Positions 8,099-16,355 of a stretch of 64,000 bases of DNA are shown piece by piece. The notes under the pieces were generated by a model. It was not told the origin of the DNA and did not search any database. It worked only from the letters and a program-made list of their open reading frames with translations. This DNA comes from JAGVSR01 sp963742405 (lineage in GTDB: Bacteria; Pseudomonadota; Alphaproteobacteria; Rhizobiales; Hyphomicrobiaceae). The position numbers and the translations under genes are program-made. Positions within the stretch are counted from its first letter, which is position 1. The number at the start of each line of letters is the position of its first letter. The stretch spans positions 155,183-219,182 of the forward strand of contig CAVUMB010000010.1 in the NCBI GenBank assembly GCA_963742405.1, given 5' to 3'.

Positions 8099-8662
8099 AT
8101 GAGCGAAACCCTCGACGCAAGCGCACCGAATGTCCCAGCGACCGGCCAGCACGCCAGCCCTCGCGAGACACTCCAGTTCGCCATCGGATGGTCCACTCTC
8201 GGAACGGTTCTGGTGGCAGCATCGCCGCAAGGTATCTGCGCAGTCCTGATCGGCGATGACGCGGATACTCTCTTCGCCGATCTACGTCACCGGTTCCCGA
8301 AAGCCCGCCTCGAGCGCGGTCCCGCCCCATTGACGGATGCGCTTGCCGCACTCCACCACCCAGACCAAGCATCAAGCCTTCGCCTCGACCTCCGCGGAAC
8401 TTTGTTTCAAAAGCGCGTCTGGACCGCCTTGCAGGCGATTCCGGTGGGAGAGACGCGCAGCTACGCTGAAATCGGCGCATCGATCGGCTTACCGACAGCG
8501 GCTCGCGCCGTCGCGGCCGCCTGCGCCGCCAATCCGATCGCCGTCCTCGTTCCTTGCCACCGCGTGCTGCGGTCAGACGGAGCATTATCAGGCTATCGCT
8601 GGGGAACAGCACGCAAGCGCGCCTTGCTCGCTCTTGAAAGCACAGCTCCGCGCGCCGCCTAG
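8099..8662 (+). CDS. ogt: methylated-DNA--protein-cysteine S-methyltransferase
   Basis: The product transfers a methyl group from O6-methylguanine in DNA to its own cysteine in a suicidal repair reaction. The active site PCHRV lies near residue 156 (VLVPCHRVLRSDG), and the helix-turn-helix that inserts into DNA is seen as VGETRSYAEIGASIGLPTAA. An N-terminal Ada/Ogt ribonuclease-like domain precedes it. I prefer ATG 8099 (MSETLDAS) because GAGAGGCG lies just upstream. In-frame ATGs at 8051 and 8081 would add 16 or 6 residues. It faces katG, so both genes may belong to a DNA-damage or oxidant response. Confidence 0.92.
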   Translation: MSETLDASAPNVPATGQHASPRETLQFAIGWSTLGTVLVAASPQGICAVLIGDDADTLFADLRHRFPKARLERGPAPLTDALAALHHPDQASSLRLDLRGTLFQKRVWTALQAIPVGETRSYAEIGASIGLPTAARAVAAACAANPIAVLVPCHRVLRSDGALSGYRWGTARKRALLALESTAPRAA

Positions 8663-8697
8663 TCGCTGATATCAGCGCCCGTTCTAAAGCGACGGCA

Positions 8698-9285
8698 CTA
8701 AAGCTTTTTCGTCCCCACAACATCACCGTGCCGCCAGGCGTCGATCCGCTCCATGAGCCAATCCCACGCTTCGCGTTCACGCGCGCCGGCGGTTTTGTCG
8801 ATAGCAATTTGGAGATAGTTGAGTTCGGCTTCGATCTTCTCCGGCGGCAACATGCCAAGCCGCGTCGAGAGCACCGCCAGTTCGAGCACGGCCGCCTGCG
8901 CCCGGTTGAACCCTGTCCACGGCCGGTGCGACGCGGAATGTGCGATCTGGCAGTGAAACCGTGGCCGCTGTTCGTGATCCGTCAGTCGATCGACTTTCAG
9001 CTCCCAATGCGAAACTGCGCTTTCAAGCCGGACGCCGTCGACGATGTCAGCCTTGACGAGCGGCCAGTCGCGTCGACCGGTGATGCAGCCAGCGAACACG
9101 CGCACGTCGTCGGTATGGCTGGCGACCGCAAATGGGTTCGACATCAAATTGTCGAGCGTCCGCGAAGGCCGGAAAGGCGCCACGATCCACCCTGTACCCT
9201 CATCGTCGATCAGTCCGAGCGGGGCAATGTGCGCCTCACCCTTGGCGTTCAGGGTCGTCACGATCGTCTCGACGATCCTCGGCAT
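8698..9285 (-). CDS. DUF447 family protein of C1-cofactor biosynthesis
   Basis: The 195-residue protein matches the DUF447 family, which has a flavin-reductase-like split-barrel fold and occurs in archaea and in methylotrophs that make tetrahydromethanopterin. Family features include an N-terminal barrel (ETIVTTLNAKGEAHIAPLG, then IVAPFRPSRTLDNLM) and the segment GFNRAQAAVLELAVLSTRL. It is the last gene of the minus-strand operon and its start overlaps the end of the preceding gene by 50 bases. Its exact reaction is not established to my knowledge. Assignment to the cofactor pathway rests on genomic context. Confidence 0.82.
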   Translation of the reverse strand: MPRIVETIVTTLNAKGEAHIAPLGLIDDEGTGWIVAPFRPSRTLDNLMSNPFAVASHTDDVRVFAGCITGRRDWPLVKADIVDGVRLESAVSHWELKVDRLTDHEQRPRFHCQIAHSASHRPWTGFNRAQAAVLELAVLSTRLGMLPPEKIEAELNYLQIAIDKTAGAREREAWDWLMERIDAWRHGDVVGTKKL

Positions 9286-10705
9286 CCCGCCTCTCCTTTT
9301 GTGCTTTGCGTTTCGCTTCGCGCGCGGCTGTCACGGTCGATGCTTCAGGTGCATGCCGGATCAGATCCTCGCTTTTCCGGTCGGCAGCGATCCCCCAGTC
9401 GAGCGGATTATCCTGCGCATAGCGCTTGCCCAGAGCCCGGGCGATCTCGGCCTTCGCCAGCTCATAGCCAAGATAGAACGCATGGCTGCCGTCGGCCTCG
9501 ACGCCGAGCTTCGGATAAAGTTCAAAAGGATCGATCGCGACGTGGTGACCCTCGCGATTATAGATATGAATTCCGTCTTCGGCCGCCTCGATACGGAAAT
9601 TCAGATCCCGCACCTCACCCGCCCATTTCTCGATGTCCTGCGCGGTCGAGGCATACGGCCTCAGATCATGCAGCGAGAGCAAATGTCCGCCCAGGCCCTT
9701 GGGCAGGCTTTGATCTTCGCGTGCGCGAAACATCAGGCGGCGGGCAGCGTCGTGCTCCTCGATGGTCCGCCGCGTATGCAACGACACCTGCACGATAAGC
9801 ACGTTCTGAATTCTGAGTTCGGACGCGATCCCCAGCAGCGTCGCCGTGAGACCCTGACTATCGACATCGGTCAATTCGGTCAGGTTACCGGTGCCCATCA
9901 ATATTTCGACGTCGGGACGTTGCCGGCGTAGCTCCGCGTAACGCTCGATCGATTGGGTGAACCCGAAGTGGATCGGATCGAGGATGGGATCGGCGATATG
10001 GGGAATGCCCTTCTCTTTCGCCAGGTCAATGGCGCGGATGAGGGACGCAAGATCGCCGTGCGGCTTCGGCACGAGGATCGGCACGCACGCCGTTCCCGAT
10101 ACGGCATCAAGCGACGTCTCATCGAGCGACAGCACGAAATCGGCGCCGGACTTTGCCGCACGCTGAAGCTCCCCAACGTCACCACTATCGACGCTGACCT
10201 TAAGGCCGCGCGATTTTAATCTCGTAACGATCTCTTCCAGATTGGCGAACGGCACGTCCGGCTGGCAGCCGATGTCGATGACATCGGCGCCCTTCTCGGC
10301 ATAGGACAGCGCCCGCGTAACAATCTCATCGACCGAAAGTCCCGGCGCATCGATGATCTCGGCGAAAATCCGCAAGTCATGCTTGGAAAGATCGGGCGGC
10401 AAGCCGCCTTTACCCAGATACGCCGGCAAGTCGATCAATTCGTCGGGTCCACGCTCGAACGGCACACCGTAATGGTCGTTGAGCACATCGAGATTCATGC
10501 GAACGCGGCCGGGAAGAATGACGCGATCGGCTTCGATAGGCCCCTTGAGCCGGTTTCGAATGATCGCGTCTGTCATCAGCGCCGCAACCTTGATGCCGAT
10601 GTTGCGGACGCGCCAGCTGCCCTCTTCGAGACCGATGCATCGGATGGTCTCGACCAGGCGGGGTTCGGCCAGATGGCCGGTCAGGAAGAGGAGCCGTTCA
10701 GCCAT
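9236..10705 (-). CDS. dihydropteroate-synthase-like protein (DUF6513 type)
   Basis: This 489-residue protein has a unique N-terminal domain (about residues 1-130, starting ERLLFLTGHLAEPRLVETI) followed by a TIM-barrel resembling dihydropteroate synthase. The barrel shows GADVIDIGCQPD near residue 150, VSVDSGDVGELQRA, and GTGNLTELTDVDSQG. Such proteins occur only in the methanopterin gene clusters of archaea and methylotrophs. Their role is thought to be in pterin-arylamine chemistry but is not settled. The C-terminus is a highly charged Arg/Asp/Glu tail. It overlaps both neighbours, showing translational coupling. Confidence 0.85.
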   Translation of the reverse strand: MAERLLFLTGHLAEPRLVETIRCIGLEEGSWRVRNIGIKVAALMTDAIIRNRLKGPIEADRVILPGRVRMNLDVLNDHYGVPFERGPDELIDLPAYLGKGGLPPDLSKHDLRIFAEIIDAPGLSVDEIVTRALSYAEKGADVIDIGCQPDVPFANLEEIVTRLKSRGLKVSVDSGDVGELQRAAKSGADFVLSLDETSLDAVSGTACVPILVPKPHGDLASLIRAIDLAKEKGIPHIADPILDPIHFGFTQSIERYAELRRQRPDVEILMGTGNLTELTDVDSQGLTATLLGIASELRIQNVLIVQVSLHTRRTIEEHDAARRLMFRAREDQSLPKGLGGHLLSLHDLRPYASTAQDIEKWAGEVRDLNFRIEAAEDGIHIYNREGHHVAIDPFELYPKLGVEADGSHAFYLGYELAKAEIARALGKRYAQDNPLDWGIAADRKSEDLIRHAPEASTVTAAREAKRKAQKERRDAEDRRDDRDDPERQG

Positions 10706-11241
10706 TTCTGCCGCGCATCGATTGCCCGTTCGAATTCTTCGACCGTTTCGACCACGGTCGTATCCTCAAACGTCTTGAGCTTCTCGGTATTTTCTAGGTC
10801 GATGCGGCGCGGATAGACCTTCACCATGCCTTTCGGGGCTTCGGTATCCATATCTGGCGCCGTATCGCAGGCAAACACAATTGCCGGCACGCGGCATTTG
10901 CCGGCCTGCGCAAAGACGTTGGTCGCGAGATTGTCGGAGATACCGTAGACGCACTTCGCCACTGTGTTGGACGTCGCCGGCCCCAGGATCAGCGTGTGAT
11001 AGACGCCATAGTAAAAGTTGCCGACCGGAGCCGCACTCGCCGTGCGATCCCTGTAGATGCGCGATCCGTCCATCAGCACAAGCTCCTGCTTGTACATTTT
11101 CAGCACCTCTTCCGCCGCTGAGGAAACAAAGAGGTCGAGATCGGGTAGTCGCTTGATGATCGCCAGGGACTCCTTCACGAAGTGTCCCGAGCCGGTCAGC
11201 GCCCATCCCCAACGGGGAGTTTTGACGTCGTCTTTTGCCAT
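10681..11241 (-). CDS. dmrB: flavoprotein, probable dihydromethanopterin reductase DmrB
   Basis: The 186-residue product belongs to the flavoprotein/archaeoflavoprotein superfamily. GWALTGSGHFVKES near the N-terminus is the FMN phosphate-binding turn, and LILGPATSNTVAKCVYGISD follows near residue 92. In this gene neighbourhood the family corresponds to DmrB, the flavin-dependent enzyme reducing dihydromethanopterin to tetrahydromethanopterin in methylotrophs that lack the DHFR-like DmrA. That identification is by family and context. The start lies 55 bases after mfnE, and the end overlaps the next gene by 25 bases. Confidence 0.8.
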   Translation of the reverse strand: MAKDDVKTPRWGWALTGSGHFVKESLAIIKRLPDLDLFVSSAAEEVLKMYKQELVLMDGSRIYRDRTASAAPVGNFYYGVYHTLILGPATSNTVAKCVYGISDNLATNVFAQAGKCRVPAIVFACDTAPDMDTEAPKGMVKVYPRRIDLENTEKLKTFEDTTVVETVEEFERAIDARQKWLNGSSS

Positions 11242-11296
11242 GCCGTGGGCCCTAACACGGGGGCTCTCCCGCGTCGATGGGGCTCACCGCGAAAAG

Positions 11297-11899
11297 TCAC
11301 TGGCTTGAGCCCGACGCGCCAACGAGACGCGCGAGCCTCGCATCGTCGGCCTCGCCGAGCACGGACCATGTCAGACCGTGTCGCTGCACGTAACCGCCAA
11401 ACAGCGGATCGACGATATTGGCAGCCATGAGCTGCTCGATCGACGCGGCTGGATCAACAGCGCAGGATTTGACCAGCGCCACGTCTTTCGCTCCGACCTC
11501 ACCGGCGAGCCATGCAGCCAAGCTGTCCGACGTCATGGCCCAGGTATTCGGTATAGTTGCGTCCGCGCCGGCCATTGCACCCGGCACCCAGACCGGAACC
11601 AGACCGTTGACCCCAGCCAGACCGATGTCTTCGCGCGTTGCTGCCGGTGCAAAGTGCGGCGATCGGGACGCAATGACATTGGCCATCTGTTGCATCGCAA
11701 ATAGCGCCAACCGGTGCGCACTCGCGTCGTCAAAACCGTTGACCATCTGCGCTTGTCGCACTTGATCGGCGAAGCGACCACCGCCCGGCACCACGATCAC
11801 CGGCCTCTGCCGCCTCGCGACGAGGTCGAGAACGCCCGTCAGGCGGCCGCTGTCGAGCAGGCTTCCGCCCAGTTTGAGGACCAGCAGTTCAACGGCCAT
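11297..11899 (-). CDS. mfnE: amino-acid-kinase-fold protein, MfnE-like
   Basis: The 200-residue product has the amino-acid kinase fold, opening with the phosphate-binding LKLGGSLLDSG and continuing with VIVVPGGGRFADQVRQ. In archaea MfnE phosphorylates 5-(aminomethyl)-3-furanmethanol phosphate during methanofuran synthesis, and the bacterial homologues in methylotrophs are assigned the same step. The second kinase motif is seen as TSDSLAAWLAGEVGAKDVALVKS near residue 125. Its ATG overlaps the stop of the upstream aldolase gene by one base. Confidence 0.83.
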   Translation of the reverse strand: MAVELLVLKLGGSLLDSGRLTGVLDLVARRQRPVIVVPGGGRFADQVRQAQMVNGFDDASAHRLALFAMQQMANVIASRSPHFAPAATREDIGLAGVNGLVPVWVPGAMAGADATIPNTWAMTSDSLAAWLAGEVGAKDVALVKSCAVDPAASIEQLMAANIVDPLFGGYVQRHGLTWSVLGEADDARLARLVGASGSSQ

Positions 11900-12309
11900 T
11901 AGGGTGCGCGCGTACGGATGATTTCGACGCCGCGGACAGGACCGCGCTCCAGCTTTTCGACAAGCACGCGAACGCCGCCGATGCGCATATCCCGCAGAAG
12001 CATGGTCGCGATTTCTTCCGCCAGCGTTTCGACGAGATTGATGTGCCCGCGACCAATCAAATGATCGACGGCGTCGATGATGTCGGTGTACGACGGCACC
12101 TCGACCATTTCATCAACGGTCGAAACAACACCCGGCGCGAGGTAGGCATCGACCGTCAACCGGATCTGCTGTGTGACCCCTTTTTCCTCGGCATAGATGC
12201 CGATATTCGCGTCCTTGATGTAGTCCTTGACAAAGATCTTGTCATCGCTGTGCGCGATCGTTGCGGGAGCGGGGTACATGGTCGCGGCTCCCTTGCGGCG
12301 GTCGGTCAT
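11899..12309 (-). CDS. dihydroneopterin aldolase family protein
   Basis: The 136-residue product belongs to the dihydroneopterin aldolase/epimerase family, which cleaves dihydroneopterin to 6-hydroxymethyldihydropterin, a precursor of both folate and methanopterin. The core reads KDYIKDANIGIYAEEKGV, VEVPSYTDIIDAVD and NLVETLAEEIATMLL, where the conserved tyrosine and the glutamate of LAEEIA are catalytic-site positions. Its ATG overlaps the mfnB stop as ATGA. Placement inside the methanopterin operon suggests a copy dedicated to C1 carriers rather than to folate. Confidence 0.87.
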   Translation of the reverse strand: MTDRRKGAATMYPAPATIAHSDDKIFVKDYIKDANIGIYAEEKGVTQQIRLTVDAYLAPGVVSTVDEMVEVPSYTDIIDAVDHLIGRGHINLVETLAEEIATMLLRDMRIGGVRVLVEKLERGPVRGVEIIRTRAP

Positions 12310-13052
12310 GGCATGGCCTCAAGACTGGCGTGACGCGCCGTCGGGCGGCGTCCAAGCAGGGCTAATTCGCGGGCAACGGCGCGCACCGCACTTTCTTCTA
12401 GCGGCCCCTCTCGGCGCCTGCCAGCGCACAACGCGCCGCGGAATCCCATAACGTCAGGACCAACCGCGCCGACACGAGCGATATGCCCGATACTTAACGA
12501 ACCGGCGAGACCAGAAAAGAGGTTGCAGCCACGCGCGAGCGTCACGAAGTCAGCCAGCCGCGACGGCGCCATGACATCGGGCAGCCCACCGCCGTCCTTG
12601 GATGCGGTGTCGAGCATGACACCGGCAAAACCGGCCGCGGCCATGTCGGCAATTAGCCCGAAATCCGGATCGCGATCGGCAAGCAGCAGCCCGACGAGCC
12701 GGACACGGCCCAGTTCGAGACGGCCGAGCGCGGCGATGCACGCCTTCGCGTCCCCACCGGCGAAAAATCCGATCTTGATGAGATCGACACCGGTCGCGGC
12801 CATGTCTGTGACGGTTGCCGTCAGAAGTCGCGGATCGGGCGCCAGATCCCCGACAGTTGCGCTGACGGGTACGCGGTGACCGACCGCGTCGACGATGGCC
12901 CAAACGGTCACGTGCGGAAGCGCGCCGAGCGCACCATCCGCCGGGTTCTTGCAATCGATGATTTCCGCGCCCGCCGCCAAAGCGGTTACTGCTTCCGCAG
13001 CGCAGGTGACGCTGGCGAGGAAGCGCGGGCGGCCCGTGAAGCCGGCCGGCAT
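12306..13052 (-). CDS. mfnB: (5-formylfuran-3-yl)methyl phosphate synthase
   Basis: The 248-residue product matches MfnB (DUF556), which condenses two glyceraldehyde-3-phosphate molecules into the furan precursor of methanofuran. The diagnostic active-site motif IDCKNPADGALGALP is near residue 35 with the Schiff-base lysine in it, and DLIKIGFFAGGD supplies a second barrel-strand lysine. I prefer the ATG at 13052 (MPAGFTGRPRF), eight bases past the upstream ATPase stop. An in-frame ATG at 13082 would overlap that gene by 23 bases. Either way the transporter and cofactor genes form one operon. Confidence 0.88.
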   Translation of the reverse strand: MPAGFTGRPRFLASVTCAAEAVTALAAGAEIIDCKNPADGALGALPHVTVWAIVDAVGHRVPVSATVGDLAPDPRLLTATVTDMAATGVDLIKIGFFAGGDAKACIAALGRLELGRVRLVGLLLADRDPDFGLIADMAAAGFAGVMLDTASKDGGGLPDVMAPSRLADFVTLARGCNLFSGLAGSLSIGHIARVGAVGPDVMGFRGALCAGRRREGPLEESAVRAVARELALLGRRPTARHASLEAMP

Positions 13053-13059
13053 TGATCGA

Positions 13060-13833
13060 TCAACCTTGTGAAACGCCCGCACCGCTGAAATCGGCCGCTG
13101 GGCTCTCGAAGATGCGCTTCAGTTCCGCCTGCACCGTGTCGCGGTTGGTGCGCTCGGCCGGGCTCAAGCGCACCGTCTCGTCAGCAACGATACTCGCAGA
13201 ACCGGGTGCCAGGCGCAAGATTCGGGTGCCAAGCATAACGGCCTCCGTGCGGTCGTGCGTCACAAACATGACCGTCGTCGGCCGACTGTTCCACAGATCG
13301 ACCAGCAATTCGCGCAAGCCATGTGCAGTCGGATCGTCGAGCGATACGAACGGCTCGTCCATGAGCAGAATATCGGGTTCCTGGATGAACCCGCGGGCCA
13401 GCGCCGCCCGCCGTTGCATGCCAAGCGACGTGCGCTCCGGATAAGCGTTCTTGGCCTCCGTGAGCCCGACGCGGTCGAGGATGGCATCGACGCCGTCTTG
13501 GCGATGATCCCCGTCGGGCAGCGACAGCATCAGATTTTCGCGAATGGTTCGCCAGGGAAGTAGCCGCGGCGTTTGGAAAATGAACGTCATCCGGGGACTG
13601 CCGGACCCAAGATCGATGTCGCCCTCGTAGTCCGTGTCGAGACCGGCCACGATATTGAGAAGTGTGGACTTGCCGCAGCCGGATGGACCGGTCAGCACCA
13701 CGAAAGACCGCGGCGCCACGTCGAACGACACGTCGGTGAGGACAACGTTCTCGGCGCGCCCGCCGATCGCCGCAAACGACTTGCGTTTGACCCGGACCCG
13801 GACCGGACTGCCAGGTTCACTTACCGCCGCCAT
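13060..13833 (-). CDS. ABC transporter ATP-binding protein, nitrate/sulfonate/taurine type
   Basis: The 257-residue ATPase energises import with the adjacent permease. Walker A is GPSGCGKSTLLN near residue 48, Walker B is ILLMDEPFVSLDD, and the H-loop is FVTHDRTEAV. The signature segment reads SLGMQRRAALARG rather than the usual LSGGQ, a modest deviation seen in some members. The family is that of SsuB/TauB/ThiZ. I chose ATG 13833 (MAAVSEPGSP), which overlaps the permease stop by 13 bases. A longer frame upstream lacks family similarity. Confidence 0.88.
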   Translation of the reverse strand: MAAVSEPGSPVRVRVKRKSFAAIGGRAENVVLTDVSFDVAPRSFVVLTGPSGCGKSTLLNIVAGLDTDYEGDIDLGSGSPRMTFIFQTPRLLPWRTIRENLMLSLPDGDHRQDGVDAILDRVGLTEAKNAYPERTSLGMQRRAALARGFIQEPDILLMDEPFVSLDDPTAHGLRELLVDLWNSRPTTVMFVTHDRTEAVMLGTRILRLAPGSASIVADETVRLSPAERTNRDTVQAELKRIFESPAADFSGAGVSQG

Positions 13834-14603
13834 TTGTTCACCCGCGCCTGCAACGGTTGCAGAACACCGAACTCGACGACTTGAATGACGACGATGAAAG
13901 CCAGCGCATAGGCAAGGATCGTCGGAACATCGTAATTGCCGAACGCGGCGTGGATTTGATGGCCAACGCCGGTCGCATGACCGCCCAGCGCTTCGACCAC
14001 GAGCACGATCTTCCACACGAGCGCCAGTCCTGAACGGGCGGCAGCCGCAGCGAAGGGCGCCAACTGTGGCAGCGTCACGTGGCGCAACGTCTTCCAAGGA
14101 CCGAAATTATATACGCGCGCCATTTCCGACAAATCACGCGACAGCTGCCGGGCCCCCTCGCGCATCTGCACGGCAACGTTCGGGATCTTGTTGACCGCCA
14201 CCGCGAGGATCGCCGTCAACTCGGTCGTTCCAAGCCAGACATAGGACAGTGCGATAATGACCAGCGCCGGCAGATTGAGAAACAGCACCAGCCAGCTGTC
14301 GAAAAACTGATCGGCGCGCCGATACGAACCAAGCAAGATGCCGATGACCGTACCAATCATCATCGCAAGCAGAAACGCGCACGCGACTCGCACCATCGTA
14401 ATCGACATATTGGACCACAGTGCGCCGCTCGCGGCTTCCTGCCCCAGGACTTCAAGCACCTTGCCCGGGCCCGGCAAATGCCGGCTGTCGGAAAGGGCAG
14501 CAACCAGCGCCCATAGAGCGACGAACGTCGTCAGGGAAGCAATTGTCCAGGCAAGGCGTTCCAGCGTGGCGCCCGCGGCCGTCGTCTTACGCGCCGGGAG
14601 CAT
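13821..14603 (-). CDS. ABC transporter permease, SsuC/TauC type
   Basis: The 260-residue inner-membrane protein has about six hydrophobic helices and the cytoplasmic coupling motif for the ATPase, seen as REGARQLSRDLSEMARVYNFG near residue 155 with the conserved glycine after 17 residues. It resembles permeases for taurine, sulfonates, nitrate or pyrimidine precursors. The ATG at 14603 overlaps the binding-protein stop by 17 bases. Substrate cannot be read from the sequence. Co-transcription with methanofuran and methanopterin genes is the only clue. Confidence 0.87.
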   Translation of the reverse strand: MLPARKTTAAGATLERLAWTIASLTTFVALWALVAALSDSRHLPGPGKVLEVLGQEAASGALWSNMSITMVRVACAFLLAMMIGTVIGILLGSYRRADQFFDSWLVLFLNLPALVIIALSYVWLGTTELTAILAVAVNKIPNVAVQMREGARQLSRDLSEMARVYNFGPWKTLRHVTLPQLAPFAAAAARSGLALVWKIVLVVEALGGHATGVGHQIHAAFGNYDVPTILAYALAFIVVIQVVEFGVLQPLQARVNKWRR

Positions 14604-15591
14604 AGAAGGCCTTTGGATCGAACTTCGTCCCCTTGCCGGCAAGCTCGGCATCGCCTGCCGCCAGAAGGATGGCCATGATCTTTTCCGCCGACTTCATGTC
14701 GGCCTCGCTCCAATAGCCGCGAATGCCGGAACGGTACCCGGCCTTGAGCGCGGCGAATTCTGCGTCGCTTGCCGCCTTCATGATCGGCCGCAACCGCTCC
14801 CAGGGCGCATCGCTGTTGGCCAAAAGTTCGTTGCCCTCCCGCGCCGCCGCCAAAAGACTGTTGATCGCGGGCAGCAGTTCACCCTCCGCGCCTTCCTTCC
14901 AGATGAACCCGACGAGCGCCGGCTGCGGATCGATACCCAGCGCCGTCATGACATCCGACATCGAAATCACCTGCCGGAATCCTTGCGCCTCCAGCCGAGC
15001 CGTGAACGTCCAGAAGTTGAGCACCGCATCCAGACGGCCGTCTTTCAGCTGCTCGGTCAGCAATGGAGCGGCACCGTATTGCGGCAAGACAAGGTCGGCG
15101 AGGTCGGCGCCCAGTGACTGCTTGGTATGTGCCCGTAACAGCAGCCAACTCTTATCGGTGGACGATCCGGCGACGCCGAGCTTCTTGCCCTTGAGGTCCG
15201 CGAGTGACTTGATCGGGCTGTCGCCCGGCACCACGACCGCGCCGAGAGCGCCAGAAAACGGAGCGAACTTGACCGGTTCGCCCATGGCCCGCTGCCGTAG
15301 TGCCCACGGCCAGTCGGTCACCACCACGTCCGCGCTGCCGCCATAGAGCGCAATCGGACTTGATTGGTTGGTCGCGGTCTCGACGATCTCGAGAGACAGG
15401 TTGTATTTCTCGTCGAGCTTTTCCGATTTGATGGTCTCCAGTAGCCACGCCAGCGTTCCAAACTTGACGGACGCGACCCTGAGTTTGCGTGTCTGGGCGA
15501 ACGCCCGGCTTGAAAAGGCGAACGACCCCACCGCTTCGCCCGCCAGCGCACCCGCTGCGACAGCCATGAGAGCGCGACGGGAAAGCGTCAT
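14587..15591 (-). CDS. ABC transporter substrate-binding protein, NMT1/SsuA type
   Basis: The 334-residue periplasmic protein starts with a signal peptide containing twin arginine-like residues (LSRRALMAVAAGALAGEA, then a cleavage region near SRAFAQT). The mature part has two-lobe NMT1/THI5-like segments: TNQSSPIALYGGSADVVVTD, which is the ligand-pocket loop, and LADLKGKKLGVAGSSTDKSW. It starts at an ATGA overlap with the DUF2380 gene. It is the recognition component of the importer encoded by the next two genes, with unknown substrate. Confidence 0.87.
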   Translation of the reverse strand: MTLSRRALMAVAAGALAGEAVGSFAFSSRAFAQTRKLRVASVKFGTLAWLLETIKSEKLDEKYNLSLEIVETATNQSSPIALYGGSADVVVTDWPWALRQRAMGEPVKFAPFSGALGAVVVPGDSPIKSLADLKGKKLGVAGSSTDKSWLLLRAHTKQSLGADLADLVLPQYGAAPLLTEQLKDGRLDAVLNFWTFTARLEAQGFRQVISMSDVMTALGIDPQPALVGFIWKEGAEGELLPAINSLLAAAREGNELLANSDAPWERLRPIMKAASDAEFAALKAGYRSGIRGYWSEADMKSAEKIMAILLAAGDAELAGKGTKFDPKAFYAPGA

Positions 15592-16139
15592 GGTGCTGCC
15601 TCGGACTTCTTCGCTGCCGGCACAGCGCCGGGCAGCTTATTCTTCATGAGCCAGCGCACTCCGCGCAGCCACGCTTCATCCGTGTTGCCTTGAATGACGA
15701 CATTACCGGCGCGCTTCAATTCGCCGGTCGCAACGTCGATTTCCATGATGCGCATGTTCAAGAGCGTATCGGACGCTTTATCGACGAGCCCAGTGTACAG
15801 CACTTCACCGTTGAGCTTTTTGGCCAGATCGACCTCGCAGCCATTGCAGTCGACGAACGGGGCAGCGGCCTCGATTTCTTTGGCCACAGCCGGGGAGGTC
15901 GTGTCGATCAACTCGTGCGATCCATCCGCGGTAAGGATGGTGCGCAATTCCACGTTGATCGCTTGCAGGCGCGCCTGTTCAGCCGGCGATGGCTTGCCAG
16001 CACCAATGTAAAAATCGTCTTCCTTCTTCTGCAAAATGAGATCGAAGGGCAGCACGACCGTCTTTTGTGCGGCAACCGCAGTGCCCGATAGTCCGACCGC
16101 CGCCAACAAGACGATAACGGCTCCCAGAAAGGCTCTCAT
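15588..16139 (-). CDS. DUF2380 domain exported protein
   Basis: The 183-residue protein has a clear Sec signal peptide (FLGAVIVLLAAVGLSGTAVAA) and a DUF2380 body: KTVVLPFDLIL at the mature start, DCNGCEVDLAKKLNGEVLYTG with two cysteines, and NVVIQGNTDEAWLRGVRWL. DUF2380 proteins recur beside PQQ-dependent alcohol dehydrogenase systems in methylotrophs, with no defined biochemical role. It is the first gene of the minus-strand operon and is expressed divergently from the binding-protein gene at 16356. Confidence 0.85.
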   Translation of the reverse strand: MRAFLGAVIVLLAAVGLSGTAVAAQKTVVLPFDLILQKKEDDFYIGAGKPSPAEQARLQAINVELRTILTADGSHELIDTTSPAVAKEIEAAAPFVDCNGCEVDLAKKLNGEVLYTGLVDKASDTLLNMRIMEIDVATGELKRAGNVVIQGNTDEAWLRGVRWLMKNKLPGAVPAAKKSEAAP

Positions 16140-16268
16140 AGTTGCTCCCGGTCGAATGGCGTCTGGCTCGTTCCGGCCACCCGGACTACGTGCGCCTTAT
16201 CGTACTGCTATTCTAACGTGGCAATGGTCCGCGCAGATTGCGAGTGCGAACCGCCACGTCCACTATCA

Positions 16269-16282
16269 AATGTTATAACATT
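16269..16282. promoter_or_regulatory. 14-bp perfect palindrome in divergent promoter
   Basis: AATGTTATAACATT is a perfect inverted repeat in the 216-base space between the DUF2380 gene and the divergent binding-protein gene. It includes a TATAAC element that could serve as a -10 box on one strand. Its symmetry and position make it a good candidate operator. The regulator is not identifiable from sequence. Confidence 0.5.
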
Positions 16283-16355
16283 CCCGCGACCCATGACGGC
16301 CCAGACTTGACTTTTAGCCGGCGATGGCGATTTCACTACGATACAAAGTAACAAA

